64,000 bases of DNA. It comes from Fictibacillus halophilus. GTDB taxonomy: Bacteria; Bacillota; Bacilli; Bacillales; Fictibacillaceae. This document shows, in pieces, positions 52,919 through 63,889 of the stretch (its first letter is position 1; each line of letters starts with the position of its first letter). Where the stretch lies: NCBI RefSeq assembly GCF_016401385.1, contig NZ_JAEACF010000002.1, positions 186,001 through 250,000 of the forward strand. Reading direction: 5' to 3'. A program made the translations under genes and the position numbers. A model generated the notes under the pieces. It was not told the DNA's origin. It saw only the letters and a list, made by a program, of their open reading frames with translations, and did no database searches.

Positions 52919-53275
52919 TTAATCTTTTCCGTAGCTCGAATCTTTCGTAGGATGGTGAAGCATCCCTTCTTTTGGCGGTGCTTTCTTTTCGATCAAGTCC
53001 CGGTTCATGTTCGTGTTCCAGCCGATATCATTGGTAGGATGCACCCACTCTTCACCTGCCATCACCTCTGGATCTGTGTCTGTGCTCCAGTTGTTGAGTG
53101 GTGAATTGGACGAATCGTAAAAGCTATCTCCGATTACGACACCGTGTTCATTTACAAACGGTGCTTCCATCTTCATTCCTGTACCTTTAAAATCAGGAGA
53201 ACTGATCTGATGAGGCAGCGTTTCATCCAGATCGACTTCAGGAACACTCTTCTGTTGCTTTTTATCTTTTGACAT
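52919..53275 (-). CDS. Small hydrophilic protein, DUF3905-like
   Basis: The product is 118 residues from ATG 53275; the earlier ATG at 53293 lacks a site. No signal or membrane segment. Conserved-looking motifs: LPHQISSPDFKGTGMKMEAP, GDSFYDSSNSPLNNWSTDTD and EEWVHPTNDIGWNTNMNRDL. This resembles the DUF3905 family of spore formers (from memory). Trp/Asn/Pro-rich composition suggests an extended surface or spore protein; function unknown. Upstream lies the 20-bp tandem array. Confidence 0.72.
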   Translation of the reverse strand: MSKDKKQQKSVPEVDLDETLPHQISSPDFKGTGMKMEAPFVNEHGVVIGDSFYDSSNSPLNNWSTDTDPEVMAGEEWVHPTNDIGWNTNMNRDLIEKKAPPKEGMLHHPTKDSSYGKD

Positions 53276-53358
53276 CTTCACACCTGCTTCCATATCGTTA
53301 TACGATTAACTTTTCCTGAAGCGGCGTGTACAATCCATTTTTTCTTTGCAGATTGTGT

Positions 53359-53452
53359 GAAGACTTATAAATTTTTTTGAGGACTTATAAAAAAATTTGA
53401 AGACTTATAAATTTTTTTCAAGACTTATAAATTCTGATGAAGACTTATAAAT
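53359..53452 (-). repeat. Tandem 20-bp repeat array (4.7 units)
   Basis: Units start at 53359, 53379, 53399, 53419 and 53439, each GAAGACTTATAA followed by an A/T-rich eight bases; GACTTATAA is invariant. It lies between the rocA terminator and the DUF3905 gene, 84 bp upstream of the latter's start. Exact 20-bp phasing is close to two DNA turns. Confidence 0.85.
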
Positions 53453-53465
53453 GAAAAATCCCTAC

Positions 53466-53495
53466 ATAAAAAACCCTTTCTCAGGCGAGAAAGGG
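53466..53495 (-). terminator. Terminator of rocA
   Basis: CCCTTTCTC / GAGAAAGGG perfect 9-bp arms with a four-base loop, followed by TTTTTTATG on the minus strand. Confidence 0.9.
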
Positions 53496-53509
53496 CACAA
53501 TTTTGATAA

Positions 53510-55057
53510 TTAAAGTGTTTCTGAAGTTGTTTTTGCTTGCATGTGAAGTGTTAGGTAGTCTGGGCCACCAGCTTTTGAGTCAGTTCCAGACATGTTGAAT
53601 CCGCCAAATGGCTGGTATCCAACGATTGCACCTGTACATCCACGGTTAATGTAGAAGTTACCTACGTGGAACTCTTCACGCGCGCGCTCGATGTGCTCAC
53701 GGTTGTTTGAAAGAAGTGCACCTGTAAGACCGTAATCTGTGTTGTTTGCGATTTCCATCATGTGATCGAAGTCACGCGCTTTACACACAGCTACAACTGG
53801 TCCAAAGATTTCTTCTTGCATCAAGCGAGCTTTTTCATCAACGTCAGCAAAGATCGTTGGCTGGATGAAGTAACCTTTAGAGTCGTCGCCTTCTCCACCG
53901 GTCATCAGACGGCCTTCTTCTTTACCGATTTCAATGTACTTCATGATTTTGTTGAAAGAAGCTTGATCGATTACCGGCCCCATGTATGTGCCAACTTCTT
54001 CTGGGCTGCCCATTGTTAGAGTCTTAGTAAGAGCTACAGCTTTTTCTAAAACTTCGTCATACACGTCTTGGTGGATAACGGCACGAGATCCAGCAGAACA
54101 TTTTTGTCCAGAGAATCCGAATGCAGAGTAAACGATTGAGCTAGCTGCTAATTCAAGATCAGCGTCACGGTCAACAACAACTGTGTCTTTTCCGCCCATT
54201 TCAGCAATTACACGCTTCAACCAGATTTGGCCAGGGTGTACTTTTGCTGCGCGCTCATAGATACGGCAACCAACTTCACGAGAACCTGTGAATGATACAA
54301 AACGCGTTTTCGGGTGGTCTACTAGGTAATCACCGATCTCTGCTCCGCTTCCAGGAACAAAGTTAAGTACACCTGCAGGAAGTCCTGCTTCTTCCATCAC
54401 TTGAACGAACATCGCTGCAATAACCGGAGTTGAGTTCGCTGGCTTCAACAATACTGTGTTACCAGAAACGAACGCAGCTGCTGCAGTACCTGCCATGATC
54501 GCAAACGGGAAGTTGAATGGAGAGATAACGATACCTACTCCAAGTGGAATATAGTTAAATTTATTGATTTCGCCATCGCGGCTTACTACTGGTTGTCCAG
54601 CTTTAAGTTTGATCGCTTGACGTGCATAGTATTCTAAAAAGTCGATAGCTTCAGCTGTGTCAGCGTCTGCTTCTTTCCATGGCTTACCTGCTTCTTTTGT
54701 AAGCATAGCGGAGAATTCATATTTACGGCGGCGGATGATCGCTGCTGCACGGAACAAGATGTTCGCGCGGTGCTCAGGATCCCACTTTTTCCAAGATTCG
54801 AAAGCTGTTAATGCAGCTTGCATCGCTTGCTCAGCATGATCTTGAGTCGCTTTAGAAACAGATCCAATCACTTCTTCTTTGTTAGCTGGATTTATAGAAA
54901 CAATCTTCTCATCTGTCGTGATTTTTTCACTGCCGATAACAAGTGGAAACTCTGTACCAAGCTTTGAGTTAATAAGCTTCAAGCCTGCTTCATAAGCTTC
55001 CTTGTTTGCAGGAACTGAAAAATCCATAAATGGTTCATGACGGTATTCACGTGTCAT
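53510..55057 (-). CDS. rocA: 1-pyrroline-5-carboxylate dehydrogenase RocA
   Basis: An aldehyde dehydrogenase of 515 residues, the usual size for RocA/PutC. NAD-binding [12 protein letters not shown]; general-base Glu in [13 protein letters not shown] (about 286) and catalytic Cys in [14 protein letters not shown] (about 320). The C-terminus [19 protein letters not shown] is typical of the glutamate-semialdehyde branch. It converts P5C/glutamate semialdehyde to glutamate in proline/arginine breakdown. ATG follows GGAGGGGAATTTATT. Has its own promoter with two inverted repeats and a near-cre. Confidence 0.95.
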   Translation of the reverse strand: MTREYRHEPFMDFSVPANKEAYEAGLKLINSKLGTEFPLVIGSEKITTDEKIVSINPANKEEVIGSVSKATQDHAEQAMQAALTAFESWKKWDPEHRANILFRAAAIIRRRKYEFSAMLTKEAGKPWKEADADTAEAIDFLEYYARQAIKLKAGQPVVSRDGEINKFNYIPLGVGIVISPFNFPFAIMAGTAAAAFVSGNTVLLKPANSTPVIAAMFVQVMEEAGLPAGVLNFVPGSGAEIGDYLVDHPKTRFVSFTGSREVGCRIYERAAKVHPGQIWLKRVIAEMGGKDTVVVDRDADLELAASSIVYSAFGFSGQKCSAGSRAVIHQDVYDEVLEKAVALTKTLTMGSPEEVGTYMGPVIDQASFNKIMKYIEIGKEEGRLMTGGEGDDSKGYFIQPTIFADVDEKARLMQEEIFGPVVAVCKARDFDHMMEIANNTDYGLTGALLSNNREHIERAREEFHVGNFYINRGCTGAIVGYQPFGGFNMSGTDSKAGGPDYLTLHMQAKTTSETL

Positions 55058-55074
55058 AATAAATTCCCCTCCTA

Positions 55075-55143
55075 TTAAAGCGTTTTCATTATTGGGTTTC
55101 CCACGTTCATTCTACATGAACATAGCGGTTTGTTCAAACAAAC
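55075..55143 (-). promoter_or_regulatory. rocA promoter with two inverted repeats and a near-consensus cre
   Basis: Minus strand: TTGAAC (55137-55132), 17-bp spacer, TAGAAT (55114-55109). The -35 lies in the palindrome GTTTGTTCAAACAAAC (55128-55143), and the -10 lies in GTTCAT-N5-ATGAAC (55105-55121). A cre-like ATGAAAACGCTTTAA (55089-55075) has one mismatch to consensus and sits in the leader next to the ribosome binding site. Confidence 0.6.
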
Positions 55144-55362
55144 TGATAATAGTCAGAATTCTTTATTTTCAAGGGATATCGTGCATTTTTGTATCTTTTT
55201 TCTTTGTAGTGAATGAATAGTAAAGTTTTTCGTGATTTGTTTAGAAGATTTAAAGTGTGAAACGAATAAATATGAGTTTTAGTCGCTGTTAAGTATATTT
55301 TTCCAAGAGAGTCCTTGAAAGTGGTTCACTTTTGTTCAATATAGTTCCGTTTTGTACTGCAC
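55144..55362. other. Region upstream of the rocA promoter
   Basis: About 220 A+T-rich bases with no gene or recognised site. The second copy of the repeat family starts at its right end. Confidence 0.4.
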
Positions 55363-55496
55363 AGAGCTGTCTTCAGGTGGTCGCGATGCAATTTCAAGTG
55401 GTAACATGCGTGTTATCAGTGCTCACAACCACTTTACAGGTGAAAAAGAAGCATTTTCAGGTGGAAACAGCCAATTTAGCGGCGAACGCGTAACAA
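55363..55496 (+). repeat. Second repeat family, copy 2
   Basis: GAGCTGT, CTTCAGGTGGT, CAATTTCAAGTGG, AGTGCTCACAACC, then an internally duplicated TTTTCAGGTGG block, ending GGCGAACGCGTAAC. It is about 23 bp longer than copy 1 because of that block. Opposite orientation to copy 1; the two bracket the YciI, DUF3905 and rocA genes. Confidence 0.75.
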
Positions 55497-55576
55497 ATAT
55501 AAAAACACGTACCGTAAAATTTTCAAACCATAGTTCCATTGATGGCTGCATCCCCAGGAACTTCTCACCTTGCACA

Positions 55577-55610
55577 ACAAAAGCCCACTAACCTTAAAGG
55601 TAGTGGGCTT
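55577..55610 (-). terminator. Terminator of the pcrB-pcrA-ligA-camS operon
   Basis: AAGCCCACTA / TAGTGGGCTT perfect 10-bp arms plus CCTT / AAGG near the loop, then TTTGTTGTG on the minus strand. Confidence 0.9.
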
Positions 55611-55620
55611 TCTTAAATCT

Positions 55621-56832
55621 TTATTTACGATAAATATGCACAAACGGTTCTTCTTGCGTTGTTTCGTCCTTTACGATGAGCGCCTCTGGCTGATCGACAG
55701 CTGAACCGATATATACTTCTACTGGCACATTCGGCAGCTCGCCTAGTGCAGACGTCGCCACGAACTGGGTAAAGGAGATGATCTCTGCTTTACCGCGGAA
55801 CTGAACAGGAATCTCTAGCGTCATACGCTCTAGGTTACCGTCTTTATAGTAGCCTTTCCCGATTACGCCGATATAGTTAGGAAAATACTCCTGAACCTTT
55901 GATTTAAAAGTGGTGAACTTTTCGTAGTCACTTCGCTTCTTTTTTGAAGCTGCGTCAGATGGGAACAGCACATAATCTTCATCTACGTCTTCCCATGAAC
56001 TTACTGAGCTGCTTCCTTTTTTCACAACGCCTGAAGCAAAGAAGTTTCCAGGTGTTACAGAATCACGTTCTTCTTCTTGATATAGAGCAAATACGATCGG
56101 CACATCTTTAAGCTTTGGATCTGTGCGCAAACGGCTTGCCACTTGTCCAGCTATTTTCTGTGCTTCTTGTTTCACTTTTTCACGCTCAAGCTTAACTTCA
56201 CCAGGATAGATCAAGCCTTGTTGGTTAACGTCATAGTAGTACGTGGAGTTAAAGGATAACCCGACTACCACACCGCCAAGCTTTACTTTTCCATCACCGC
56301 TCTGAACGAGGTAGTTATGCTCAAGAACATACGAAAGATATTTAGGGTTGTTCTTGTTTGCTTCTAGCATCTTATCTTTGTAGCCTGGGTCACCTTCGTC
56401 TACTTTTACACCTAGCTTAGGATTCAATCCTGTTTGGTCTAGCTTGCTCTTGCTTTTTCCAGGCTCTTCATCTGCTCTCTTCAGCCAATTCGTTACTGTT
56501 GGCTCATTGAGATATTGTCCTTCTTGGAAAAAGTACTTGTCTGTACTGAATGTGTCTTGAGCGATGCGCATCAAGCCCATCTCAAACTCGTTGATATCAA
56601 GCCGGTTATCAACGCCATAACGAATTACACCACGAGCACCACCTGGTTCGAACGGAAAAATACTTCGATAGTACTTTTCACCAGTGTTAATTTCCCCTGT
56701 TATAATCGCTTTCTCATCTTTTTTGCCCTTTTCTTGCACGATCTTTTCTTCTTTTTCCAGCTCATCGCCACCCCAGCAGCCGGTCAAAAGCAGTAAAGTA
56801 CTTAAGAAAAGGAGCCCAACCCGTTTCATCAT
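55621..56832 (-). CDS. camS: CamS-family lipoprotein (sex-pheromone precursor homologue)
   Basis: The product is 403 residues from ATG 56832 after GAGGAG. Signal peptide VGLLFLSTLLLLTGCWGGDE with a clear lipobox (LLTG-C). The mature part is a CamS domain: YYRSIFPFEPGGARGVIRYG, LSYVLEHNYLVQSGDGKVKL and PIVFALYQEEERDSVTPGNF. In Enterococcus the processed CamS signal yields the cAM373 pheromone; in bacilli (YerH) no such role is shown. Last in the operon after ligA. Confidence 0.92.
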   Translation of the reverse strand: MMKRVGLLFLSTLLLLTGCWGGDELEKEEKIVQEKGKKDEKAIITGEINTGEKYYRSIFPFEPGGARGVIRYGVDNRLDINEFEMGLMRIAQDTFSTDKYFFQEGQYLNEPTVTNWLKRADEEPGKSKSKLDQTGLNPKLGVKVDEGDPGYKDKMLEANKNNPKYLSYVLEHNYLVQSGDGKVKLGGVVVGLSFNSTYYYDVNQQGLIYPGEVKLEREKVKQEAQKIAGQVASRLRTDPKLKDVPIVFALYQEEERDSVTPGNFFASGVVKKGSSSVSSWEDVDEDYVLFPSDAASKKKRSDYEKFTTFKSKVQEYFPNYIGVIGKGYYKDGNLERMTLEIPVQFRGKAEIISFTQFVATSALGELPNVPVEVYIGSAVDQPEALIVKDETTQEEPFVHIYRK

Positions 56833-56874
56833 TACGGACACTCCTCTAGTATTGTTGGTTAGCTCTCGCCAATC

Positions 56875-58902
<2,028 letters not shown>

Positions 58903-61149
58903 TTACGCTTTTTCAATCGGGGCAAATTTAGCAAGCAGTCTTTTCACACCTACAGGCTGCGGAAACGCGATGTCGAGTTCCATTGAATCTCCTGAACCAC
59001 GCATGCTTACAACGGTCCCTGTTTCCCATTTGCGGTGTTTGACTTTGTCGCCTACTCTCCATTCCAGTTTCTCCCCACCAGAAGATTGATAGACAGGTGT
59101 AACCATTTTCTTTTTCGGTGCCATGAACGATGGCGTAGCTCCTCCACCCGAGCGAGCACTCGCTCCCCACGGCACAGATGGTTTCTCTTTAACTTCGGTT
59201 TCGATAAGATCTTCTGGAATCTCAGCGATAAAACGAGATTCCGGATTTGTCGTCGTACGTCCATAAAGGGTACGCATTCTAGCATTTGTTAAGAATAATT
59301 CTTCTTCCGCACGTGTGATCCCAACATATGCGAGACGACGTTCTTCTTCCATCTCATTCTCTTCAAAAAGAGCACGGCTATGCGGGAATACCCCTTCTTC
59401 AAGACCCATCAAGAAGACCATCGGAAACTCCAGACCTTTTGCAGAGTGAAGGGTCATCAGTACGACAGATTCTTTCGGCTTATCATCTGCTGCATCTTCA
59501 TCGAGCTTATCAATATCTGCAACAAGTGCAAGATCAGTTAAGAACGCGATCAATGATTTATCATCTTGTTTCTTTTCAAAGTCTTGCGTAACAGAAATAA
59601 ACTCGTCGATGTTCTCTAAACGGCTTTGTGCTTCGATCGTTTTCTCAGCTTTTAGCGCATCACGATAGCCCGTCTTGCTAAGCACTTCTTCTGTTAGTTC
59701 AGTCACAGAAAGAAATTCCTGCTGACGCGTCCAGTTCGTAACAAACTCTGAAAACTCTCTTAAAGAGTTTGTTGCACGTGCACTAAGACCAATCTGTTCA
59801 ACTTCTTGAAGCGCTTGATACATGGAAAGATCATTGTTTGCCGCATACTGTGCCACTTTATCCATAGAAGACGCACCAATCCCGCGCTTCGGTACATTTA
59901 CGATACGTTGCAGTGAAATATCATCGTCTGGATTCGATATCAATCGAAGATACGCTAAGATGTCTTTAATCTCTTTTCTATCATAGAACTTTGTGCCGCC
60001 GACGATATTGTACGGAATGTTCGACTTAATCAAAACTTCCTCAATAACACGAGATTGAGCATTTGTTCGATACAGGATTGCGATGTCATTATACGAACGT
60101 TTGCCTGATGATACGGCTTCACGAATCTTACCTGTTACGTAATAGCTCTCACCTTGCTCATCATCGCCTTGGTAGTACGTGATGCTTGCGCCATCCGTAT
60201 TATCTGTCCAAAGATTCTTTGGCTTACGGTTCATGTTGTTTTCGATCACTTTATTGGCTGCTTGAAGAATCTTTTTCGTAGAACGATAGTTTTGCTCTAA
60301 TAGGATAACTTCAGCATCATTGTAGTCTTTTTCAAACGATAGAATGTTCGCGATATCTGCGCCACGCCAGCCATAGATAGACTGATCAGAGTCTCCTACC
60401 ACACAAAGGTTGCGGAATCGATCAGCTAGCATTTTAACGAGCATATATTGCGCTCTGTTCGTATCTTGATACTCATCCACATGAATATATTGAAACTTGC
60501 GTTGATAGAACTCGAGCACTTCAGGTACTTTTGCGAAAAGCTGGATCGTCGTCATGATCAGATCATCAAAATCTAACGCCTGGTTCTTACGCAGTCGCTT
60601 TTCATAGCCTTCATAAACTTCCTGAACAACACCTTCAAAGTGCCCGTTCGCCACTTTCGCAAAATCTGCTGCTGTTTTTAGTTCGTTCTTTAAAGAGGAA
60701 ATCGCGCTTAAAATTCCACGAGGTTCGTATTTTTTCGGATCATAGTTCAGATCTTTCAATACCGCTTTTACAACAGACAATTGATCTGTCGCATCTAAGA
60801 TCGTAAAGTTACGGTTAATTCCGATTCGATCGATATCACGACGCAAAATGCGTACGCACATGGAGTGGAACGTAGAAATCCAGATCTCTTCTGCTACTGG
60901 TCCTGTAATCTTTGCGACCCTTTCCTTCATCTCTCGTGCTGCTTTATTTGTAAACGTGATCGCAAGAATGTTCCATGGAGCCACTTCTTTTTCCATCATT
61001 AAATAAGCGATACGGTGAGTTAATACTCTCGTCTTACCGCTTCCCGCACCAGCCATCAATAACAACGGCCCGTCTGTATGTTTTACTGCCGCTTTCTGCT
61101 CAGGATTCAGTCCTGATAATAGCTTTTCAATCATTTGATGCATACTCAT
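58903..61149 (-). CDS. pcrA: ATP-dependent DNA helicase PcrA (UvrD/Rep family)
   Basis: The product is 748 residues. Motif [17 protein letters not shown], motif [14 protein letters not shown], motif [18 protein letters not shown], motif [16 protein letters not shown] and motif [15 protein letters not shown]. The C-terminus has the Tudor-like RNA-polymerase-binding domain ([20 protein letters not shown]). It acts in repair, rolling-circle replication and conflict resolution. ATG 61149, 68 bp after pcrB. Confidence 0.97.
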   Translation of the reverse strand: MSMHQMIEKLLSGLNPEQKAAVKHTDGPLLLMAGAGSGKTRVLTHRIAYLMMEKEVAPWNILAITFTNKAAREMKERVAKITGPVAEEIWISTFHSMCVRILRRDIDRIGINRNFTILDATDQLSVVKAVLKDLNYDPKKYEPRGILSAISSLKNELKTAADFAKVANGHFEGVVQEVYEGYEKRLRKNQALDFDDLIMTTIQLFAKVPEVLEFYQRKFQYIHVDEYQDTNRAQYMLVKMLADRFRNLCVVGDSDQSIYGWRGADIANILSFEKDYNDAEVILLEQNYRSTKKILQAANKVIENNMNRKPKNLWTDNTDGASITYYQGDDEQGESYYVTGKIREAVSSGKRSYNDIAILYRTNAQSRVIEEVLIKSNIPYNIVGGTKFYDRKEIKDILAYLRLISNPDDDISLQRIVNVPKRGIGASSMDKVAQYAANNDLSMYQALQEVEQIGLSARATNSLREFSEFVTNWTRQQEFLSVTELTEEVLSKTGYRDALKAEKTIEAQSRLENIDEFISVTQDFEKKQDDKSLIAFLTDLALVADIDKLDEDAADDKPKESVVLMTLHSAKGLEFPMVFLMGLEEGVFPHSRALFEENEMEEERRLAYVGITRAEEELFLTNARMRTLYGRTTTNPESRFIAEIPEDLIETEVKEKPSVPWGASARSGGGATPSFMAPKKKMVTPVYQSSGGEKLEWRVGDKVKHRKWETGTVVSMRGSGDSMELDIAFPQPVGVKRLLAKFAPIEKA

Positions 61150-61217
61150 TCTTCATTCACCGCCCGAACATATATTCTTATTTTTATTCTCACTCATTTT
61201 TGAGATTTTATCAACTT

Positions 61218-61901
61218 TTACTTAACCGCTTCAACCGTTTCAATCGCCGCGTTTACATCGTCGTAAATAACGTTTCCGACAACAACTGTATCCGCAAACT
61301 CTGCCATCTCTCTTGCTTGTTCAGCCGAATGAATGCCGCCTCCATAATAGAGGATCGTGTTTTCAAGTGCGCCCTTTACTTGGCGAACGATTTCGACATC
61401 ACCGTATTTGCCGCTGTATTCCAAATAAAAGATCGGAAGCTTAAACATTTTTTCGGCCAAGCGGGCATATGCTACAACATCATCTGCCGAGAGATCACTG
61501 TCGGCACTCGAACGTTTTGCAGCCGCACAATCTGGATTTAAGATGCAATACCCTTCTGTAAGAATCTCGTCCCAGTTCATGATGTCGCCAAATTCTTTTA
61601 GTGCTTCTGTATGAAGCCCCGTAATGAAGTTAGCATCCTTTGCATTTAATACGGTAGGAATATAGTAAAAATCGAATCCTGGTGTAAGTGATTCGATATT
61701 AGATACTTCAAGCACACAAGGAACCGCAAATCTGCGTATTCGTGACATAAGGTCTAACGTATTATCAAGCGTTACGCCACTGGATCCCCCGACGATAACA
61801 GCGTCCGTTCCGCTCTCACAGATCTTTTCCAGGTCACTGTCACTGATCTCTTTATCAGGGTCTAGCTTAAACACATGCTTCCATTTTCGATAATCAAACA
61901 T
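61218..61901 (-). CDS. pcrB: Heptaprenylglyceryl phosphate synthase PcrB
   Basis: A TIM-barrel prenyltransferase of 227 residues from ATG 61901 after AAAGGAAG. Starts [20 protein letters not shown]; phosphate-binding [14 protein letters not shown] and [20 protein letters not shown], and [11 protein letters not shown]. Makes heptaprenylglyceryl phosphate, an archaeal-type ether lipid precursor found in Bacilli. First gene of the operon. Confidence 0.96.
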   Translation of the reverse strand: MFDYRKWKHVFKLDPDKEISDSDLEKICESGTDAVIVGGSSGVTLDNTLDLMSRIRRFAVPCVLEVSNIESLTPGFDFYYIPTVLNAKDANFITGLHTEALKEFGDIMNWDEILTEGYCILNPDCAAAKRSSADSDLSADDVVAYARLAEKMFKLPIFYLEYSGKYGDVEIVRQVKGALENTILYYGGGIHSAEQAREMAEFADTVVVGNVIYDDVNAAIETVEAVK

Positions 61902-62055
61902 TGTGTTCTTCCTTTCATGTTTAGAAACACCCGTGCCTGCCATTTTAACAAGCCAGTTCTGTACTTCTGCATTATAACAAAAATAAGGTTCTCACTCTAT
62001 GATTCATCATGTGGAAAGATTGTGAAGTTCATACTGCTTTTTGGGAGGAATAGCT

Positions 62056-62595
62056 ATGCTTATGTGGCATATCGACGACGAAATCATGCTAAAGCAAGCA
62101 GACGTTAAAGAATCCGATAACATCTATAGATTGCTAGAGAAATCACGTCATCATCTTGGACCGTGGATCAGCTGGGTCGATTATACCCAATCTAGCGGTG
62201 AGATGCGGCAGTTCATAAAAACGGTGAACAAAAAGATGAAAGACCAGACAGATGTTGTTCTTTTTATTTGGTATCGCGGACAAGTAGCTGGCTCTGTTGC
62301 TTTATATGATATTAAGTGGCACAACCAGTCTGGTATGCTTGGTTATTGGGTGGGTACAGGATTCGAAGGTCATGGAATCGCACAGCGGGCAGTAAAAGGA
62401 ATGCTTATGTACGCCTATTACACGTTGATGCTGAATCGCGTGGAGCTGCGTGCTGCGGTTCAAAACGAAAAAAGCATCAAGCTCGCCCGCCGACTAGGCT
62501 TCCAAGCGGAAGGCGTTGTCAGGCAGGCAGAATGGATTCGCGGAAACTGCCGCGACCAAGTCCAGATGAGCTTGATGAAGAATGAACTTCATTAA
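62056..62595 (+). CDS. GNAT acetyltransferase (RimJ/RimL/YdaF type)
   Basis: The product is 179 residues from ATG 62056 after GGGAGGAA. Acetyl-CoA-binding region MLGYWVGTGFEGHGIAQRAV (about 95-115), followed by RVELRAAVQNEKSIKLARRL and LGFQAEGVVRQAEWI, all typical of RimL-like ribosomal or small-molecule N-acetyltransferases. It overlaps the convergent reductase gene by 4 bp. Confidence 0.9.
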   Translation: MLMWHIDDEIMLKQADVKESDNIYRLLEKSRHHLGPWISWVDYTQSSGEMRQFIKTVNKKMKDQTDVVLFIWYRGQVAGSVALYDIKWHNQSGMLGYWVGTGFEGHGIAQRAVKGMLMYAYYTLMLNRVELRAAVQNEKSIKLARRLGFQAEGVVRQAEWIRGNCRDQVQMSLMKNELH

Positions 62596-63122
62596 ATTTC
62601 AGGATTTAAAACGTGAGTGACATATTCTTGTGCGCTTTGTTCTAACGCTACTTCTGACGCACGAATCGCGCTATGAAAAACGAATGGCGAGATGTAACGA
62701 GTTCCGATCAAGTTAGAAGTCGCTTGGAACGGACGAAGCAATTCGCTGATCGTATAGTGGTTGTAGCCGCCAGCTTTATAAGAGAAGTCTGGTCCTCCTG
62801 TTGAAATCGCAAGTACTAACTCTTTTCCATGTAATGCGTCGCCTCCAGGACCATAAGCCCAACCGAACGCTAGTACTTGATCTTGCCATTCTTTTAAAAG
62901 TGAAGGTGAGCTGTACCAGTAGAACGGAAATTGTAACACGATGCGATCGTGTTGAAGCAACATGCGCTGTTCTTCTTCAACGTTGATTTTTCCGTCCGGA
63001 TACAGATCGTAAAGTTTTCGAACCGTAACATGGTCCTGTTTCTCTATTTCCTCAGCCCATCTTTTATTTACTGTAGAGTTCTGTAGATTCGGATGTGCGA
63101 TAATGACGAGTGTCTTTTTCAT
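62592..63122 (-). CDS. Flavodoxin-fold NAD(P)H oxidoreductase (KefF/YwrO/MdaB type)
   Basis: The product is 176 residues. FMN/FAD region LVIIAHPNLQNSTVNKRWAE, IVLQFPFYWYSSPSLLKEWQ (flavin-contact and dimer region), FGWAYGPGGDALHGKELVL and LAISTGGPDFSYKAGGYN. Reduces quinones by two-electron transfer. ATG follows AAAGGAG. A MarR-like operator sits about 265 bp upstream, beyond the structured repeat, so the mRNA leader may contain that repeat. Confidence 0.9.
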   Translation of the reverse strand: MKKTLVIIAHPNLQNSTVNKRWAEEIEKQDHVTVRKLYDLYPDGKINVEEEQRMLLQHDRIVLQFPFYWYSSPSLLKEWQDQVLAFGWAYGPGGDALHGKELVLAISTGGPDFSYKAGGYNHYTISELLRPFQATSNLIGTRYISPFVFHSAIRASEVALEQSAQEYVTHVLNPEI

Positions 63123-63175
63123 TGATAGATCTCCTTTTTTAGGCTGTTTTCGTTTGCATTGAAGCTTGTGTAAGT

Positions 63176-63306
63176 AGTTGATTTACACTCCAGGTCGCTC
63201 GCTTTCCACGGGGCGTACGGTGAGCCTCCTGCCGCTACGCGCCTTTAGGAGTCTCCACCTGGCCGCTCGTCCCGTAGGAGTCGGCAACCTTGCGTTACAA
63301 TCAACT
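63176..63306 (-). repeat. Structured ~130-nt intergenic element, copy C (diverged)
   Basis: On the minus strand: GTTGATT ends kept, outer stem TCC-ACGGG / CCCGT-GGA where copy A has TCC-GGGGG / CCCCC-GGA, inner stem CTCCT / AGGAG where copy A has CTCTT / AAGAG. Sequence differs but pairing is retained, which is compensatory change. Lies between the oxidoreductase start and its probable promoter. Confidence 0.8.
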
Positions 63307-63381
63307 TGCAATGACGAGGGTATAAAAGATTTAAAAGCAACAAATGCTGCAGAAAAGGAGCCTTATACTAATAAAATGACA

Positions 63382-63399
63382 TTTGCTTGTACAAACAAC
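63382..63399. promoter_or_regulatory. Second MarR-like operator, upstream of the oxidoreductase
   Basis: An 18-mer with TGTACA at 63388-63393 that matches the site at 63872-63889 at 15 of 18 positions, including ACAAC at the right. On the minus strand, TTGTAC within it, an 18-bp spacer and TAGTAT form a weak promoter running towards the oxidoreductase. Regulation by the adjacent MarR protein is inferred. Confidence 0.55.
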
Positions 63400-63422
63400 T
63401 CAAATGATAAAGATGAGAGCTC

Positions 63423-63845
63423 TTATGACTCGAGCTGCCCTGCTGCTAGATGTGTGGCTTTTGTGAGTGCTTTTCCTTCTTCTTCTCCTAAAAGATCGGA
63501 GTATGTTTGGTAAAGATCTTTCCATGCTTTTTCGAGATCTGTTTGAATCTCAATGCCCGCTTGTGTCGGATGGATGTGCGACATCTTTCCTTGGACCTTA
63601 CGCTCTGCAAGTCCCTTAACAACAAGCTTATCCACAAATCTTGTAATCGTACTTGGTGTCATGTGTAGTTCTTCCGCCAATTCCGATTGAGAAATTCCAG
63701 GTTTGTTGTTTACGAGCATCATCATAAAGCCATGAGTAGGCGTAATGCCAGTTGGTCTAAACGATTCCTCAGCCATTTTCGATATCACGCGAGAAAGTTT
63801 GTTCACGGTAAAATATAAACAGTTTTCTAGATACTTTTCGGGCAT
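63423..63845 (-). CDS. MarR-family transcriptional regulator
   Basis: The product is 140 residues: winged HTH with GISQSELAEELHMTPSTITR (about 50-70) and FVDKLVVKGLAERKVQGKMS wing, flanked by dimer helices. There is one Cys, at position 9 (YLENCLYFTVNK), near the position where some YodB/MhqR/OhrR regulators carry a sensing Cys; a redox role would be speculation. ATG follows AAGAGGTG. Likely represses itself and the quinone-reductase-like gene. Confidence 0.92.
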   Translation of the reverse strand: MPEKYLENCLYFTVNKLSRVISKMAEESFRPTGITPTHGFMMMLVNNKPGISQSELAEELHMTPSTITRFVDKLVVKGLAERKVQGKMSHIHPTQAGIEIQTDLEKAWKDLYQTYSDLLGEEEGKALTKATHLAAGQLES

Positions 63846-63871
63846 TTTAGCACCTCTTTTACATCATTATT

Positions 63872-63889
63872 GTTGTTTGTACATACAAC
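63872..63889. promoter_or_regulatory. MarR operator in the regulator's own promoter region
   Basis: GTTGTTTGTACATACAAC, a palindrome with one mismatched pair centred on TGTACA, 27 bp upstream of the MarR start. A related copy is at 63382-63399. Confidence 0.7.

Noticed and set aside
53359..53452. CRISPR array
   Set aside because: The units are contiguous 20-bp direct repeats without unique spacers, and there are no cas genes.
55352..55591. Frame with SGG/FTGE motifs upstream of camS terminator
   Set aside because: Homologous at DNA level to the repeat at 52405-52515, no ribosome binding site, runs into the camS terminator.
63178..63513. 111-codon plus-strand frame across repeat copy C and the marR end
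   Set aside because: It is a by-product of the repeat and runs antisense into marR.
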